Shown: positions 30,168 to 38,509, counted from the first letter of the stretch. The stretch is DNA of 64,000 nucleotides from Glaciimonas sp. PAMC28666 (GCF_016917355.1 NZ_CP070304.1:434001-498000); one strand, 5' to 3'. Numbers and translations: made by a program. The notes: generated by a model from the letters alone, not told the origin.

Positions 30168-30839
30168 ATGAATGCCGTTTGGATCCCGCTTGCTCTTTCG
30201 CTTAAAGTGGCGGGTTGGGCGACGCTGTTGAATTTGTTGTTCGGTGTTGCTATCGCCTATGGCTTGGCGCGCTGGCGCTCTTCAGCACGGGATTTGGTAG
30301 ACTCCATCCTGACGCTGCCGCTCGTCTTGCCGCCAACGGTGCTCGGCTATTATTTATTAGTTGTTTTGGGGCGCCGCGGCGTAGTCGGCGAATGGCTGGA
30401 AAAATGGGGCATTGAGCTGGTTTTTACGTGGCAAGGAGCCGTCATTGCGTCCACCATTGTCGCATTCCCGCTCGTATTAAAATCGGCCCGTGTGGCTTTT
30501 GAAAACGTTGATCCGCAACTGGAAAACGCTGCACGTGTTTTAGGAATTTCTGAGGCTGCTGTGTTCTTCCGCGTCACGCTACCGCTCGCATCGAAGGGGA
30601 TTGCAGCCGGCGTTCTGCTGGCGTTCGCCCGCGCGCTTGGCGAATTTGGTGCTACCTTAATGATTGCAGGAAATTTACCGGGCCGAACTCAAACACTATC
30701 AGTGGCTATTTATGCAGCGGTACAGGCAGGCGATGACAACACCGCTAATTTGCTGGTATTGATTACCTCCGTAACCTGCGTTTTACTCCTGCTGATCGCA
30801 GGACGTTTGGTGCCGAAAAGCCAGCGTCGGGCATATTGA
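30168..30839 (+). CDS. modB: Molybdate ABC transporter permease
   Basis: ModB is the membrane channel of the molybdate importer. The 223-residue product has five to six hydrophobic helices. The EAA loop that contacts ModC is at EFGATLMIAGNLPGRTQT. LTLPLVLPPTVLGYYLL near the N-terminus is highly conserved in the family. Length is normal. It is followed 7 bp later by modC. Confidence 0.95.
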   Translation: MNAVWIPLALSLKVAGWATLLNLLFGVAIAYGLARWRSSARDLVDSILTLPLVLPPTVLGYYLLVVLGRRGVVGEWLEKWGIELVFTWQGAVIASTIVAFPLVLKSARVAFENVDPQLENAARVLGISEAAVFFRVTLPLASKGIAAGVLLAFARALGEFGATLMIAGNLPGRTQTLSVAIYAAVQAGDDNTANLLVLITSVTCVLLLLIAGRLVPKSQRRAY

Positions 30840-30846
30840 ACAAACC

Positions 30847-31539
30847 ATGACAATCCAAGTTCAAATTCGCAAACAATTGCAAGCCGATGATCGTCGTTTC
30901 CAACTCGATATTGACTTCACGTCCGATAGCAAACGCATCGTCTTATTCGGTCCCTCCGGTGCGGGTAAAAGTTTGACGCTGCTTTCCGTCGCAGGTTTAT
31001 TGACGCCCGATCAGGGCGTCATTCGCATCAACGAGCGTCAATTATTTAACCACGATAGCAATATCAATTTACCGCCGCAACAACGGAAGGTCGCGTATCT
31101 CTTTCAAGATTACGCACTATTTCCACACTTGACTGTGGCACAAAATATTGCATTCGGCCTGCAGTGCGGATGGTTAAATCCGCACAAGGCCAACAGCTCT
31201 CCTGTTGTAAAAAAATGGCTAGCGTTATTCGAGCTAAACACAACTGCCAATAGCTACCCACACCAACTCTCCGGCGGTCAACGACAGCGCGTGGCTTTAG
31301 CCCGTGCGTTGGTTCTGGAGCCGGATATATTATTGCTGGACGAGCCTTTTTCGGCGCTCGACCCGGCCCTGCGAGATCGCATGCGCAACGAGTTAAGTTC
31401 TCTTCAACAGCAACTTGATGTACCAATGTTAGTGATTACCCACGATCCAGCCGACGTCGCCGTATTAGGGGACGCCGTATTTGAAATTCGGGACGGAAAA
31501 ATTGCCTCGACCGGATTGTCATCGTCGCGATGGCTCTGA
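30847..31539 (+). CDS. modC: Molybdate ABC transporter ATP-binding protein (short, no Mop domain)
   Basis: ModC hydrolyses ATP to drive molybdate import. The 230-residue product has Walker A GPSGAGKS, the Q-loop LFQDYALFPHLTV, the signature LSGGQRQRVALARAL, Walker B ILLLDEPFSALD and the switch histidine in VITHDPADV. E. coli ModC is about 350 residues and has a C-terminal Mop/TOBE domain; this protein stops right after the ATPase domain. Together with the short ModE, this locus lacks any Mop domain. Confidence 0.92.
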   Translation: MTIQVQIRKQLQADDRRFQLDIDFTSDSKRIVLFGPSGAGKSLTLLSVAGLLTPDQGVIRINERQLFNHDSNINLPPQQRKVAYLFQDYALFPHLTVAQNIAFGLQCGWLNPHKANSSPVVKKWLALFELNTTANSYPHQLSGGQRQRVALARALVLEPDILLLDEPFSALDPALRDRMRNELSSLQQQLDVPMLVITHDPADVAVLGDAVFEIRDGKIASTGLSSSRWL

Positions 31540-31624
31540 CCTCTGCTGACAGCATCGATCCGGGCCTCCTGCAAAAGCGTTATGGATAGTCCAATTTCTC
31601 GACGAAAATCTTCCAAACTTCCTA

Positions 31625-33985
31625 TTAAAAAGATTTAGTCATCGCCATGTACAGGCCGCGACGTTGTCCAAATTGCGGAGCGCCAACACCTATCCCAGAG
31701 CCGTCGCGAATTTGATAAACGCGGTCAAACACATTGATTGCACTTAGCCGCGTCGTCAGCTTTCCTACCGGAGAATCTTTAAAAATATGGCTAACGCCCA
31801 GATTGACTTCAGTATAAGAAGGCAAATGTTCGGTGTTGGCAAAGCCGCTACGCAACCCACTACCGTACAAAGCGTCAGCACTGTAGGTTGTTCCTCTCCA
31901 AAGATAAGAGACACCGGTTGATGCGGTCATGCTCTGATCATGATCCAGATGAACCCAATGACTGGACACATAATCCAATTCACTCTGTTCAAAATTGTAC
32001 TGGCTTGAGGTTATATTTTTACCCATCGCCGACGAGCGTGCGACATTCAGATACGCGCCGAAATTGTCGTTGCGATAGTTCAGCGTCAGCTCCAGACCGA
32101 CCACCTTCCCTTGCGCATAGTTAAAAGGGGTAAATAGCAAAGCCGAACCAAACTGCCCTTCATCCAGCATATTTTTCACTTTTTTGTAATAACCATCCAA
32201 TCCGATCGTCAGATTTTGCGTCAATTGATGCACCACGCCAAGATCAAAATAATCAGAACTTTCGGCCTGCACCGCATCATTCTGGTTGGTCGCAGCAGCG
32301 TTGGTAGTGCCATTGAAGCTGGCGACAGTCGTCGCGGCGATTAACTCGCTGGTCGGTGGCGTAAAATATTTTGCATAGCCAGCGTGAAAGGTCGTTCGGG
32401 GCGTCATCTGATACACGACTCCGACGCGGGGACTCAACTGGTTGGCCGACACATAGGCGTTCAACCAATCCATGCGGGCGCCGTAATTGACGGTGAACTG
32501 ATCACTCAGCTTCCATTCATCCTGCAAATACACGCCGGTCTGATTAGTCGTTTTTTGACCTTGATCGTTAATCGAGAATGGTTGCGTACCCATTTGATTG
32601 CCGCTGACATCTGCGGTAAACGTGAGTGAATCGTTGCTATTTTTCAGGCTCTCACGGCTATAAGAAATACCAGCGCGCAAGGTGTGACTATCATTGAGCC
32701 GATAGCTTCCATCTGCTTGCAAGCCATTAGCCAACCCGGTACGTAATACTCGCGAGGCGACGCCGGTGTAAAGCAAATCGCCAATCGTATCAGGTTCAAA
32801 CAATACCTTGGTATAGCGGCTAAACGCAGCAACCTGATAGTCTATATCGTTGCCGATAACGCCCTGCAAAGCAAGAATGCCGTATCGATTGGTTTCTCGC
32901 TGACGTTCGTTCAGGTTCGCCGATGGATAATCAGCGAAGCCATCGCGTTGAAAAGTTGCTGTTTCACCTGCCGTATTTGGAATCTGAAAGCGACCGTCCG
33001 AGCTGCCAAGGATCAGACTCACTCGCGTATCTGGATTAATGAGATAAGAGAAGTAACCGAAGCCCTTATTCTGTAAGGTACGATCGTGCAGCGCGGTCGA
33101 AGTACCGGTCGGATTTTCAATACCGAGATTATTTGCGTCAAACGAACCGTTGATGTAATAGCTGAATCCATCATGAGAACCACTCACGTCGCCACTGATC
33201 TGTCGGGTATTATTACTGCCGAACGCGATACCGATATTGCCGCCGTTTTCAATTTGACCGGTTTTGGTGTGGATATCGACGACGCCAGCGGTACGATACC
33301 CATACTGAGCTGGCAACGCACCGGTCAACAAATTCACGTTATCAACGAAACGCGTGTCGAGCGTCTGACCAAATCCAGAAATACTCTCCGGCAACAAAAT
33401 GCCATTCAGGCGATACTGCAAATTGGCATGGTCGCCGCGTACGTGTAATTGCCCATAAGAATCCTGCGCAACTCCCGGTGCGCGCAACAGAACCTGATTA
33501 AACGGCGTATCGTCCCCTTGCGGCAACGCTGCGATATCCTTGCGTCCGATACGATAAATACTGCTGCCAGTTTCAACAGAGATACCGTTCCTCGCACGAT
33601 CAAGGCGTTCGCTCGTGACGACTATCTGCCCCAGAGTTTCAGCAGCGATCAAGGTCATCGAGACCTGTGCGGCAGCCGCTTTTTTCGTTACGATGACTAC
33701 TCCCGTTGCATAGGCTGGCTTATCGACGGCGAGGGCGTAACTACCCGGAACGATATTCACAAATGTAAAATTTCCTTGCTGATCACTAACGGTAGTCGCC
33801 AATGCGTGACCGCTTGTATCCTTCAGATTAATTTGCGCATCCGACAATGGATGGCCAAGAGCATCGTGGACCAGGCCGTTGATGCGTTCGGGAGAAACCG
33901 GCGCAGTCTGTGCAAATACGATAGGCGTAGAAATACCAGTGGAGAGCGCAATCAAGGCGCTCAACCGTAACAAACGAGTTTTCAA
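31625..33985 (-). CDS. TonB-dependent receptor with N-terminal carboxypeptidase-regulatory-like domain
   Basis: The 786-residue product has a signal peptide ending near FAQ (residue 25). A carboxypeptidase-regulatory-like beta-sandwich follows (about 35-115, with GLVHDALGHPLSDAQINLKD). The plug contains GQLHVRGDHANLQYRLNG, and the barrel ends in MTKSF. Receptors with this extra domain are often used for large ligands such as peptides or glycans, but the ligand here is unknown. It is convergent with modC, so a molybdate link is only positional. Its upstream region carries palindromes and direct repeats. Confidence 0.88.
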   Translation of the reverse strand: MKTRLLRLSALIALSTGISTPIVFAQTAPVSPERINGLVHDALGHPLSDAQINLKDTSGHALATTVSDQQGNFTFVNIVPGSYALAVDKPAYATGVVIVTKKAAAAQVSMTLIAAETLGQIVVTSERLDRARNGISVETGSSIYRIGRKDIAALPQGDDTPFNQVLLRAPGVAQDSYGQLHVRGDHANLQYRLNGILLPESISGFGQTLDTRFVDNVNLLTGALPAQYGYRTAGVVDIHTKTGQIENGGNIGIAFGSNNTRQISGDVSGSHDGFSYYINGSFDANNLGIENPTGTSTALHDRTLQNKGFGYFSYLINPDTRVSLILGSSDGRFQIPNTAGETATFQRDGFADYPSANLNERQRETNRYGILALQGVIGNDIDYQVAAFSRYTKVLFEPDTIGDLLYTGVASRVLRTGLANGLQADGSYRLNDSHTLRAGISYSRESLKNSNDSLTFTADVSGNQMGTQPFSINDQGQKTTNQTGVYLQDEWKLSDQFTVNYGARMDWLNAYVSANQLSPRVGVVYQMTPRTTFHAGYAKYFTPPTSELIAATTVASFNGTTNAAATNQNDAVQAESSDYFDLGVVHQLTQNLTIGLDGYYKKVKNMLDEGQFGSALLFTPFNYAQGKVVGLELTLNYRNDNFGAYLNVARSSAMGKNITSSQYNFEQSELDYVSSHWVHLDHDQSMTASTGVSYLWRGTTYSADALYGSGLRSGFANTEHLPSYTEVNLGVSHIFKDSPVGKLTTRLSAINVFDRVYQIRDGSGIGVGAPQFGQRRGLYMAMTKSF

Positions 33986-34242
33986 TCTTAAACTCCGATA
34001 TGGCGAAATAGCGAAACGGTTAAACGAAGCAACCGGGTCTTAGCCTAGCTGTCATCACCGATTTTTTTCAAACCTGGTGAGGAACTGGTGAGGAATTCAT
34101 TGCGCAATCACTGCATAAGTCAGCACTCAAAATAAGCTCAGAAGCGCTTGCGTCATGAGAAAACGCCTAACGGGTTTCCGCGCTTCCTCACCCATGCAAT
34201 GCTGTCTAGTGTAGATGTCTGAGAGGTTTGCATCAACAAAAA

Positions 34243-34279
34243 TGCAACTGAGTTGCAATTTAAATGCAACTCAGTTGCA
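34243..34279. promoter_or_regulatory. Two perfect 15-bp palindromes spaced 22 bp apart
   Basis: TGCAACTGAGTTGCA at 34243-34257 and TGCAACTCAGTTGCA at 34265-34279 are each a perfect dyad around one central base, and each is the reverse complement of the other. Their centres lie 22 bp apart, about two helical turns. They lie in the 513-bp gap between the TonB receptor and the thioesterase gene. This looks like a double operator for a dimeric regulator that I cannot name. Confidence 0.7.
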
Positions 34280-34333
34280 AAATTGATACAACCGACTAAA
34301 TTGATACAACCGACTAAATTGATACAACCGACT
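34280..34333. repeat. Three perfect 18-bp direct repeats
   Basis: AAATTGATACAACCGACT occurs three times in a row, at 34280, 34298 and 34316, directly beside the double palindrome. The periodicity (18 bp) is not a multiple of the helical turn. No replication gene is near, so a plasmid iteron is unlikely. The rest of the 33986-34498 gap, apart from a short ACTGGTGAGGAA-like direct repeat near 34077, shows nothing. Confidence 0.9.
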
Positions 34334-34498
34334 AATTACTTGACTTCCGTCGCGCGCTGGCTGCTCCCCGGCTGCTTAGATGGCTAGGTCAGCGCAAATC
34401 CCGCCATCAAGGCATAATCATTTCCACGCAACGCACTACCTTTCACGAACATTGCGCTACGTATCATTTCTTTCATTAAATTTAGAATAAGGACACCC

Positions 34499-35029
34499 AT
34501 GACTAACCGCGAAGAAACACTGGCGCTTTGGAAGGAACAAGAAACGGGCGTAAGAGCGCGACTAGCGGCACCCGGCGTGGCCACGTTAGCGCAACTGAAA
34601 GAGCGCAGCGGAATGGAATTTCTGCAGGATATCTGGGACGGCAAACTGCCCTCTGTGCTTATTGGTGAGACGCTGGATTTCATTCCGATTGAAGGTGAGC
34701 CGGGACGCATCGTGTTTCAAGGCACGCCAGGACGTAAACACTACAATCCACTTGGTAGCGTCCATGGCGGCTATTTCTGCACACTCCTCGACTCGGCGCT
34801 AGGCTGCACTGTGCACTCGATGCTACCGAAGGGTATGGGGTACACCACACTGGAAATAAAAGTCAATTTACTGCGCCCTCTTACCGAAAAAACCGGCCCG
34901 GTTCGCGCCATTGGGAAAGTGATTCAGGTCGGCAAACAAGTTGGTGTGTCGGAGGCAAATATCGTAGATGTTGACGGCAAAATATACGCGCACGCGACGA
35001 CTACCTGTTTAATTTTTCCGCTCCCCTAA
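34499..35029 (+). CDS. PaaI-family hotdog-fold thioesterase
   Basis: PaaI-type hotdog thioesterases hydrolyse acyl- or aryl-CoA thioesters in the cytoplasm. The 176-residue product has the family helix GSVHGGYFCTLLDSALG with the HGG motif. The strand GYTTLEIKVNLLRP is also present, and the protein ends in CLIFPLP. An N-terminal extension of about 40 residues precedes the domain. A purine-rich AATAAGGA precedes the ATG. It stands alone between the repeat-rich region and the cupredoxin gene, and its substrate is unknown. Confidence 0.82.
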   Translation: MTNREETLALWKEQETGVRARLAAPGVATLAQLKERSGMEFLQDIWDGKLPSVLIGETLDFIPIEGEPGRIVFQGTPGRKHYNPLGSVHGGYFCTLLDSALGCTVHSMLPKGMGYTTLEIKVNLLRPLTEKTGPVRAIGKVIQVGKQVGVSEANIVDVDGKIYAHATTTCLIFPLP

Positions 35030-35049
35030 TTTTTATCCTTAATAACAGG

Positions 35050-35142
35050 ATTGCTCGGTATTCTGATTCCAGCTTCTTAATCGTTCTGATTCAAGACGCA
35101 AACCAAAAGAAATAGAACAGAGAGACTATCTCACCGAGCAAT
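35050..35142. other. 10-bp inverted repeat enclosing a 73-bp spacer between convergent genes
   Basis: ATTGCTCGGT at 35050-35059 is mirrored by ACCGAGCAAT at 35133-35142 between the thioesterase and cupredoxin genes. The interior has TTCTGATTC twice and no reading frame. It could be a long-range terminator arm or a very small miniature element; neither is shown. Confidence 0.4.
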
Positions 35143-35171
35143 TTATTTGAATTAAAATACATTAGGATCGC

Positions 35172-35558
35172 TTAAGTCACCACTAGCACGCCCGTCATGT
35201 CCTCGTGGCCCGAGCCACAAAACAAATCACAATGAAAAACAAATTCGCCCACCTTATCCGGCGTAAAGCGCACGCTTGATTCCTTGCCTGGAAAAATATC
35301 GGTACGAACGCCAAAATCAGGGGCATTGAATCCCATCGGCATATCCAGCGTCGAAAGCGTCAACACCACCGGTACCCCTCGCTTCAACATAATGCGATTC
35401 GGCGCGTAGGTAAATCTGCTAGCGACAACCTTAATCATCACCGCTTTTTCTTGCGCCAACGCAACATTTTTGATGTTGGAGGCAAAAATACTACCCACCC
35501 CTAATTTCATCGCGCCAATCAGAATCCCGCGACGCTCTCGGTTTATGTTCATGATCAT
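35172..35558 (-). CDS. Exported cupredoxin-domain protein (CoxII CuA-like)
   Basis: The 128-residue product has an N-terminal export segment (residues 7-36, RERRG then a hydrophobic core). A cupredoxin fold follows that resembles the copper domain of cytochrome oxidase subunit II. The ligand spacing Cx3Cx3Hx2M is intact at C110, C114, H118 and M121 (CDLFCGSGHEDM). At the position of the first CoxII histidine the protein has M75 (DMPMGFNAPDFG). It begins on the ATGA overlap with the metallophosphoesterase stop, so the two form an operon. It probably binds copper in the periplasm; the role is unknown. Confidence 0.82.
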   Translation of the reverse strand: MIMNINRERRGILIGAMKLGVGSIFASNIKNVALAQEKAVMIKVVASRFTYAPNRIMLKRGVPVVLTLSTLDMPMGFNAPDFGVRTDIFPGKESSVRFTPDKVGEFVFHCDLFCGSGHEDMTGVLVVT

Positions 35559-36454
35559 CCCTTCGATATCGGCAATTCGGTTAAATTAAAAGTGGGATTC
35601 TTTTGCGATGTTGCAACCTCGCGAAAGCCAAGACCGCGATAAGGTTGCGCGCTATCCCACGCCAATGGCGTGCGCTTAAGCTGCGATCCCGGAGCCGGCA
35701 ATGCGAAGATTAGCGATTTGGAAGAATGGTGAGCGATATGTCCAGTCATGTGGTGATTTTCCTGATGAATATGGCCGTAAAATACCGTAACGTTTGCGTA
35801 CGGCATCAATAGCGCAACCGCCTTTTCGCCATCACGCGTAGCCCAATCCCATTGAGGATAAAGATCAAACAGCGGACGATGCGTGAACACGACTATCCTA
35901 GCGTCCGGTGCCAATTTATCCAGGTCCGCTTTCAGCCAGGTTAGTTGCTCTTCTCCAATGCTTGCCGCGGGATCAGAGACATTATCGAGGACGATAAAAT
36001 GCACCCCTTTATGATCGAAGGTGTAATGTGTTTTACCGAAAAGCTCCTGATACGCTACGCCCTGATCCAATCCTGCATCATGTTCACCGGGCATAAAATA
36101 GACTTGTTTTACTTTTAATGCCGACACGATCGTCTTGAACTCTGTCATGCGCTTGCGACGTTCCTGCGGATCGTCTGTGGTATGCGTCAAGTCCCCGGTA
36201 AAGACGATAAAGTCAGGTAATTTCTCAAGCGCATTCACTGCGGCGACGGCTTTAGGTAACGTTCCATGCGCATCCGGATTCGGAGCACCCTCAAAGCCCC
36301 AATGGGAGTCGGACAATTGCACAAAGAAGAAATCCTCGGCAGCATTTGCAGCGCCGTTAGCTGCGTTCGTCCAACCACTCAAACCGGAAGCAAACACTGC
36401 GCCGCCGAGCCCTGCCAGCCTGATAAAACTGCGTCTATTTAAAGTGGTAGTCAT
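35555..36454 (-). CDS. Tat-exported calcineurin-like metallophosphoesterase
   Basis: I start at the ATG at 36454 (MTTTLNRRSFIRLAG), preceded by GAGGAGA; the 299-residue product then opens with a twin-arginine signal NRRSFIRL. The metal-ligand motifs are all visible: LSDSHWGF, FTGDLTHT, MPGEHD, VFTHRPLF and FYGHIHQENH. The substrate cannot be inferred. It is transcribed with the cupredoxin gene and away from the ECF sigma gene, from a promoter that has the same elements as the sigma gene's own. Confidence 0.88.
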   Translation of the reverse strand: MTTTLNRRSFIRLAGLGGAVFASGLSGWTNAANGAANAAEDFFFVQLSDSHWGFEGAPNPDAHGTLPKAVAAVNALEKLPDFIVFTGDLTHTTDDPQERRKRMTEFKTIVSALKVKQVYFMPGEHDAGLDQGVAYQELFGKTHYTFDHKGVHFIVLDNVSDPAASIGEEQLTWLKADLDKLAPDARIVVFTHRPLFDLYPQWDWATRDGEKAVALLMPYANVTVFYGHIHQENHHMTGHIAHHSSKSLIFALPAPGSQLKRTPLAWDSAQPYRGLGFREVATSQKNPTFNLTELPISKG

Positions 36455-36507
36455 TCGATTCTCCTCAGATTTCCTATAAGTGCCGATCATTCGAGCGGTA
36501 AAGCCTA

Positions 36508-36534
36508 ATACCGACATCAGATAAAATTTATTCC
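36508..36534 (-). promoter_or_regulatory. Predicted ECF promoter for the metallophosphoesterase-cupredoxin operon
   Basis: On the minus strand GGAATA (36534-36529) is followed after exactly 15 bp by CGGTAT (36513-36508). The -10 element lies 53 bp before the start codon. The -35 resembles the GGAA-type element of many ECF promoters. The same two hexamers with the same spacing occur facing the other way at 36576-36602. Confidence 0.7.
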
Positions 36535-36575
36535 ACGATGATTAAAAATTAATCCAAATATTTTTTACTATTCCG

Positions 36576-36602
36576 GGAATAAAATCAGAACTCGAGCGGT
36601 AT
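36576..36602 (+). promoter_or_regulatory. Predicted ECF promoter for the sigma/anti-sigma operon
   Basis: GGAATA (36576-36581) is followed after exactly 15 bp by CGGTAT (36597-36602), 27 bp before the sigma start codon. The copy is identical in both hexamers and spacing to the divergent one at 36508-36534, while the spacer bases differ. This supports autoregulation by the encoded sigma factor. Confidence 0.7.
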
Positions 36603-36629
36603 GATGAAGAGAAGACAGGAAATTGCCGC

Positions 36630-37274
36630 ATGATGCACTCGACCAAAGAAAACCGCTTCCAGGCCATCGTTATGCCGCATTTGAATTCGGCGTTTAACCT
36701 GGCCCGTTGGCTCACGCGCAACGGACCGGATGCTGAAGATGTTGTGCAAGAAGCGTATTGTCGTGCGTTTACTTTTTTTGACAGCTTCTATGGGGAAGAT
36801 GGACGTGCGTGGTTGTTGACCATCGTGCGAAATACGTTCTACACCTGGCATCAGCGAAATCAAACGCAAAATACCGAATTTGATGAGCAGTTTCACAGTC
36901 CCCACGGAGAGAGCGTTGCCGTCAATGACAAATCGGACAATAATCCGGAAAGTATCCTGTTGCAAAAGGATAGTCAGCAGCAACTATTACAGGCGCTCCA
37001 AACGCTACCGTTGGCATTTCGCGAAGCAATGGTGTTACGAGAACTGGAAGAACTCTCCTACAAGCAAATTGCCGCGATCATCGGAATCCCGGTGGGTACC
37101 GTCATGTCGCGTTTGGGACGCGGTCGTGAATTACTTCAAAAACAGCTGCTAGAGGCGCAAAAACCGAATGATACGTTACGGAACACTACCGTTCGCGATG
37201 GATATTCAGCGGCATCGGTGCCATCTGCACCCCCTACGGAGCCAGCAGCGACATCAATGCAGCGGGAGATATGA
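36630..37274 (+). CDS. ECF-type RNA polymerase sigma factor
   Basis: The 214-residue product is a two-domain extracytoplasmic-function sigma factor. Region 2 has DAEDVVQEAYCRAFTFFDSF with a polymerase-binding helix. Region 4 has LPLAFREAMVLRELEELSY and the recognition helix IAAIIGIPVGTVMSRLGRGR. A Pro/Ala/Ser-rich tail of about 35 residues follows region 4. An AGGA ribosome site precedes the start; the second ATG three bases on is an alternative. Its stop overlaps the start of the anti-sigma gene, so their amounts are probably coupled. Confidence 0.93.
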   Translation: MMHSTKENRFQAIVMPHLNSAFNLARWLTRNGPDAEDVVQEAYCRAFTFFDSFYGEDGRAWLLTIVRNTFYTWHQRNQTQNTEFDEQFHSPHGESVAVNDKSDNNPESILLQKDSQQQLLQALQTLPLAFREAMVLRELEELSYKQIAAIIGIPVGTVMSRLGRGRELLQKQLLEAQKPNDTLRNTTVRDGYSAASVPSAPPTEPAATSMQREI

Positions 37275-38164
37275 TGGAACATGACGAAGTACTTGAACTC
37301 TTACCCGCCTACGTCGATCAGGAACTGAGCGTGTCAGAGACAATACAGATCGAGCGGCATTTGAATAACTGCATCGAATGTCAGCAAGATTACGTCCAGC
37401 AAAGCCAACTCAGTGCTCAGCTGAAAGCACCTGCATTTCGCTTTGAAGCACCGGCTGGCCTGGCGCAACGCATCAACGAAGCGTTGCCTCGGGCGGTCCT
37501 ACCTGGAGCGGTCCTACCTGAAGCGGTCCTACCTGAAGCGGTCTTACCTATAGCGGCCCTACCTGAAGCGGCCCTACCGAAAAAGCAGTCAAACCTTTCT
37601 GCAAGAACCTCCAGGTGGTCGCACCTTGTAGAGAAGTCAGGCTGGCGTTTTGACCGGTTCCATCTGGGCGCATTAATGGCGACCTTACTCGCTGTGCTGT
37701 GGAGTATTGGCATTTTTCTTTCTGTACCCAACGATCAGGATCGACTGACCGATGAGGTCATCGCAAACCACGTACGCTCCCTTCAGGTAGATCATTTATC
37801 CGATGTCGTCTCCACCGATCGCCACACCGTTAAACCCTGGTTCAACGGCAAGCTCAACTTTTCCCCGCCCGTGATTGAACTCGCACCACAAGGCTTCCCG
37901 TTGATCGGTGGACGGCTTGACTATGTTAATGGCCACCCGGTTGCTGCGTTGATTTACCGTCGCCAGCTGCACCCAATTAATTTGTACGTTTGGCCTACTG
38001 GCAGTCACAACACCTCATCGTCCATACTCACCCGGCAAGGCTATCAAGTCGCGCACTGGACCAGCGGGGACATGACGTATTGGGCAGTCTCGGACGTCGC
38101 GGCGGAAGATCTAACCACCTTTGAATCACTATTGCGGCAGCAGATTAAAGAGGTTTTGCATTAG
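37271..38164 (+). CDS. Zinc-type anti-sigma factor, membrane-anchored
   Basis: The 297-residue product starts with an anti-sigma domain whose zinc motif HxxxCxxC is H30, C34 and C37 (IERHLNNCIECQQ). A pentapeptide repeat region (about residues 75-104) follows, then a single helix near 135-155 (LGALMATLLAVLWSIGIFLSV), then a periplasmic domain. It should hold the upstream sigma factor at the inner membrane until a signal arrives. The periplasmic part has YRRQLHPINLYVWP and GYQVAHWTSGDMTYWAVSD, a pattern I have seen in transmembrane anti-sigma regulators. Confidence 0.88.
   Translation: MMEHDEVLELLPAYVDQELSVSETIQIERHLNNCIECQQDYVQQSQLSAQLKAPAFRFEAPAGLAQRINEALPRAVLPGAVLPEAVLPEAVLPIAALPEAALPKKQSNLSARTSRWSHLVEKSGWRFDRFHLGALMATLLAVLWSIGIFLSVPNDQDRLTDEVIANHVRSLQVDHLSDVVSTDRHTVKPWFNGKLNFSPPVIELAPQGFPLIGGRLDYVNGHPVAALIYRRQLHPINLYVWPTGSHNTSSSILTRQGYQVAHWTSGDMTYWAVSDVAAEDLTTFESLLRQQIKEVLH
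37493..37582 (+). repeat. Six 15-bp in-frame tandem repeats in the anti-sigma gene
   Basis: The unit GCGGTCCTACCTGAA, with minor variants, repeats six times and encodes the pentapeptide AVLPE/AALPE between the zinc domain and the membrane helix. Two central units are identical, showing recent slippage. Copy-number change would keep the frame and change linker length. Confidence 0.92.
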
Positions 38165-38285
38165 CTCCACAACGCAGGTTTAGAAATTGACTGGAGACCT
38201 TCCGGCACGCAATACAGATTGATCCTTCCGGCACATAGCGCTTCGCGTCCGTATCGAATAGGCTACTAACGTCTCCTTGTTCAGC

Positions 38286-38484
38286 TCACGCAGATAATGC
38301 ATTTTGGCTTCGCTTTAAACCCCCAATGGATACAGCTTTCATATCTTATAGTCCGATGGCAAGGTAAACCGCATAGATAAAACCATTCCGGCGATGACTA
38401 AAACAACAGGTCATCGCCTGATAATATTTTGGAGTGTCATCATCAGCCTTTTCTGGCAATAAAATAGAAGAAATTTTTTGACGA
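38286..38484 (-). pseudogene. Decayed tandem copy of the DUF2515-like 3' end and of the small membrane gene
   Basis: Just downstream of the intact gene at 38510-39124, the minus strand carries a degraded second copy. A tail reading KNFFYFIARKG-stop matches the last residues of the upstream gene (ENSLYVIAGRG-stop). Then ATG at 38440 opens MTLQNIIRR-stop-PVVLVIAG, matching MTLKNISRRWRVVLVVIG in the intact copy, with Trp turned into TGA. After a frameshift, KAVSIGG matches VAVSIGG. The rest of the 345-bp gap after the anti-sigma gene shows only a CCTTCCGGCAC direct repeat. Confidence 0.8.
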
Positions 38485-38509
38485 AGTTGTACGAGTCGTG
38501 TGCCTTATT

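Noticed and set aside
34280-34333. Replication-origin iterons from the 18-bp repeats
   Set aside because: There are only three copies, and there is no replication-initiator gene or partition gene nearby in a chromosomal setting.
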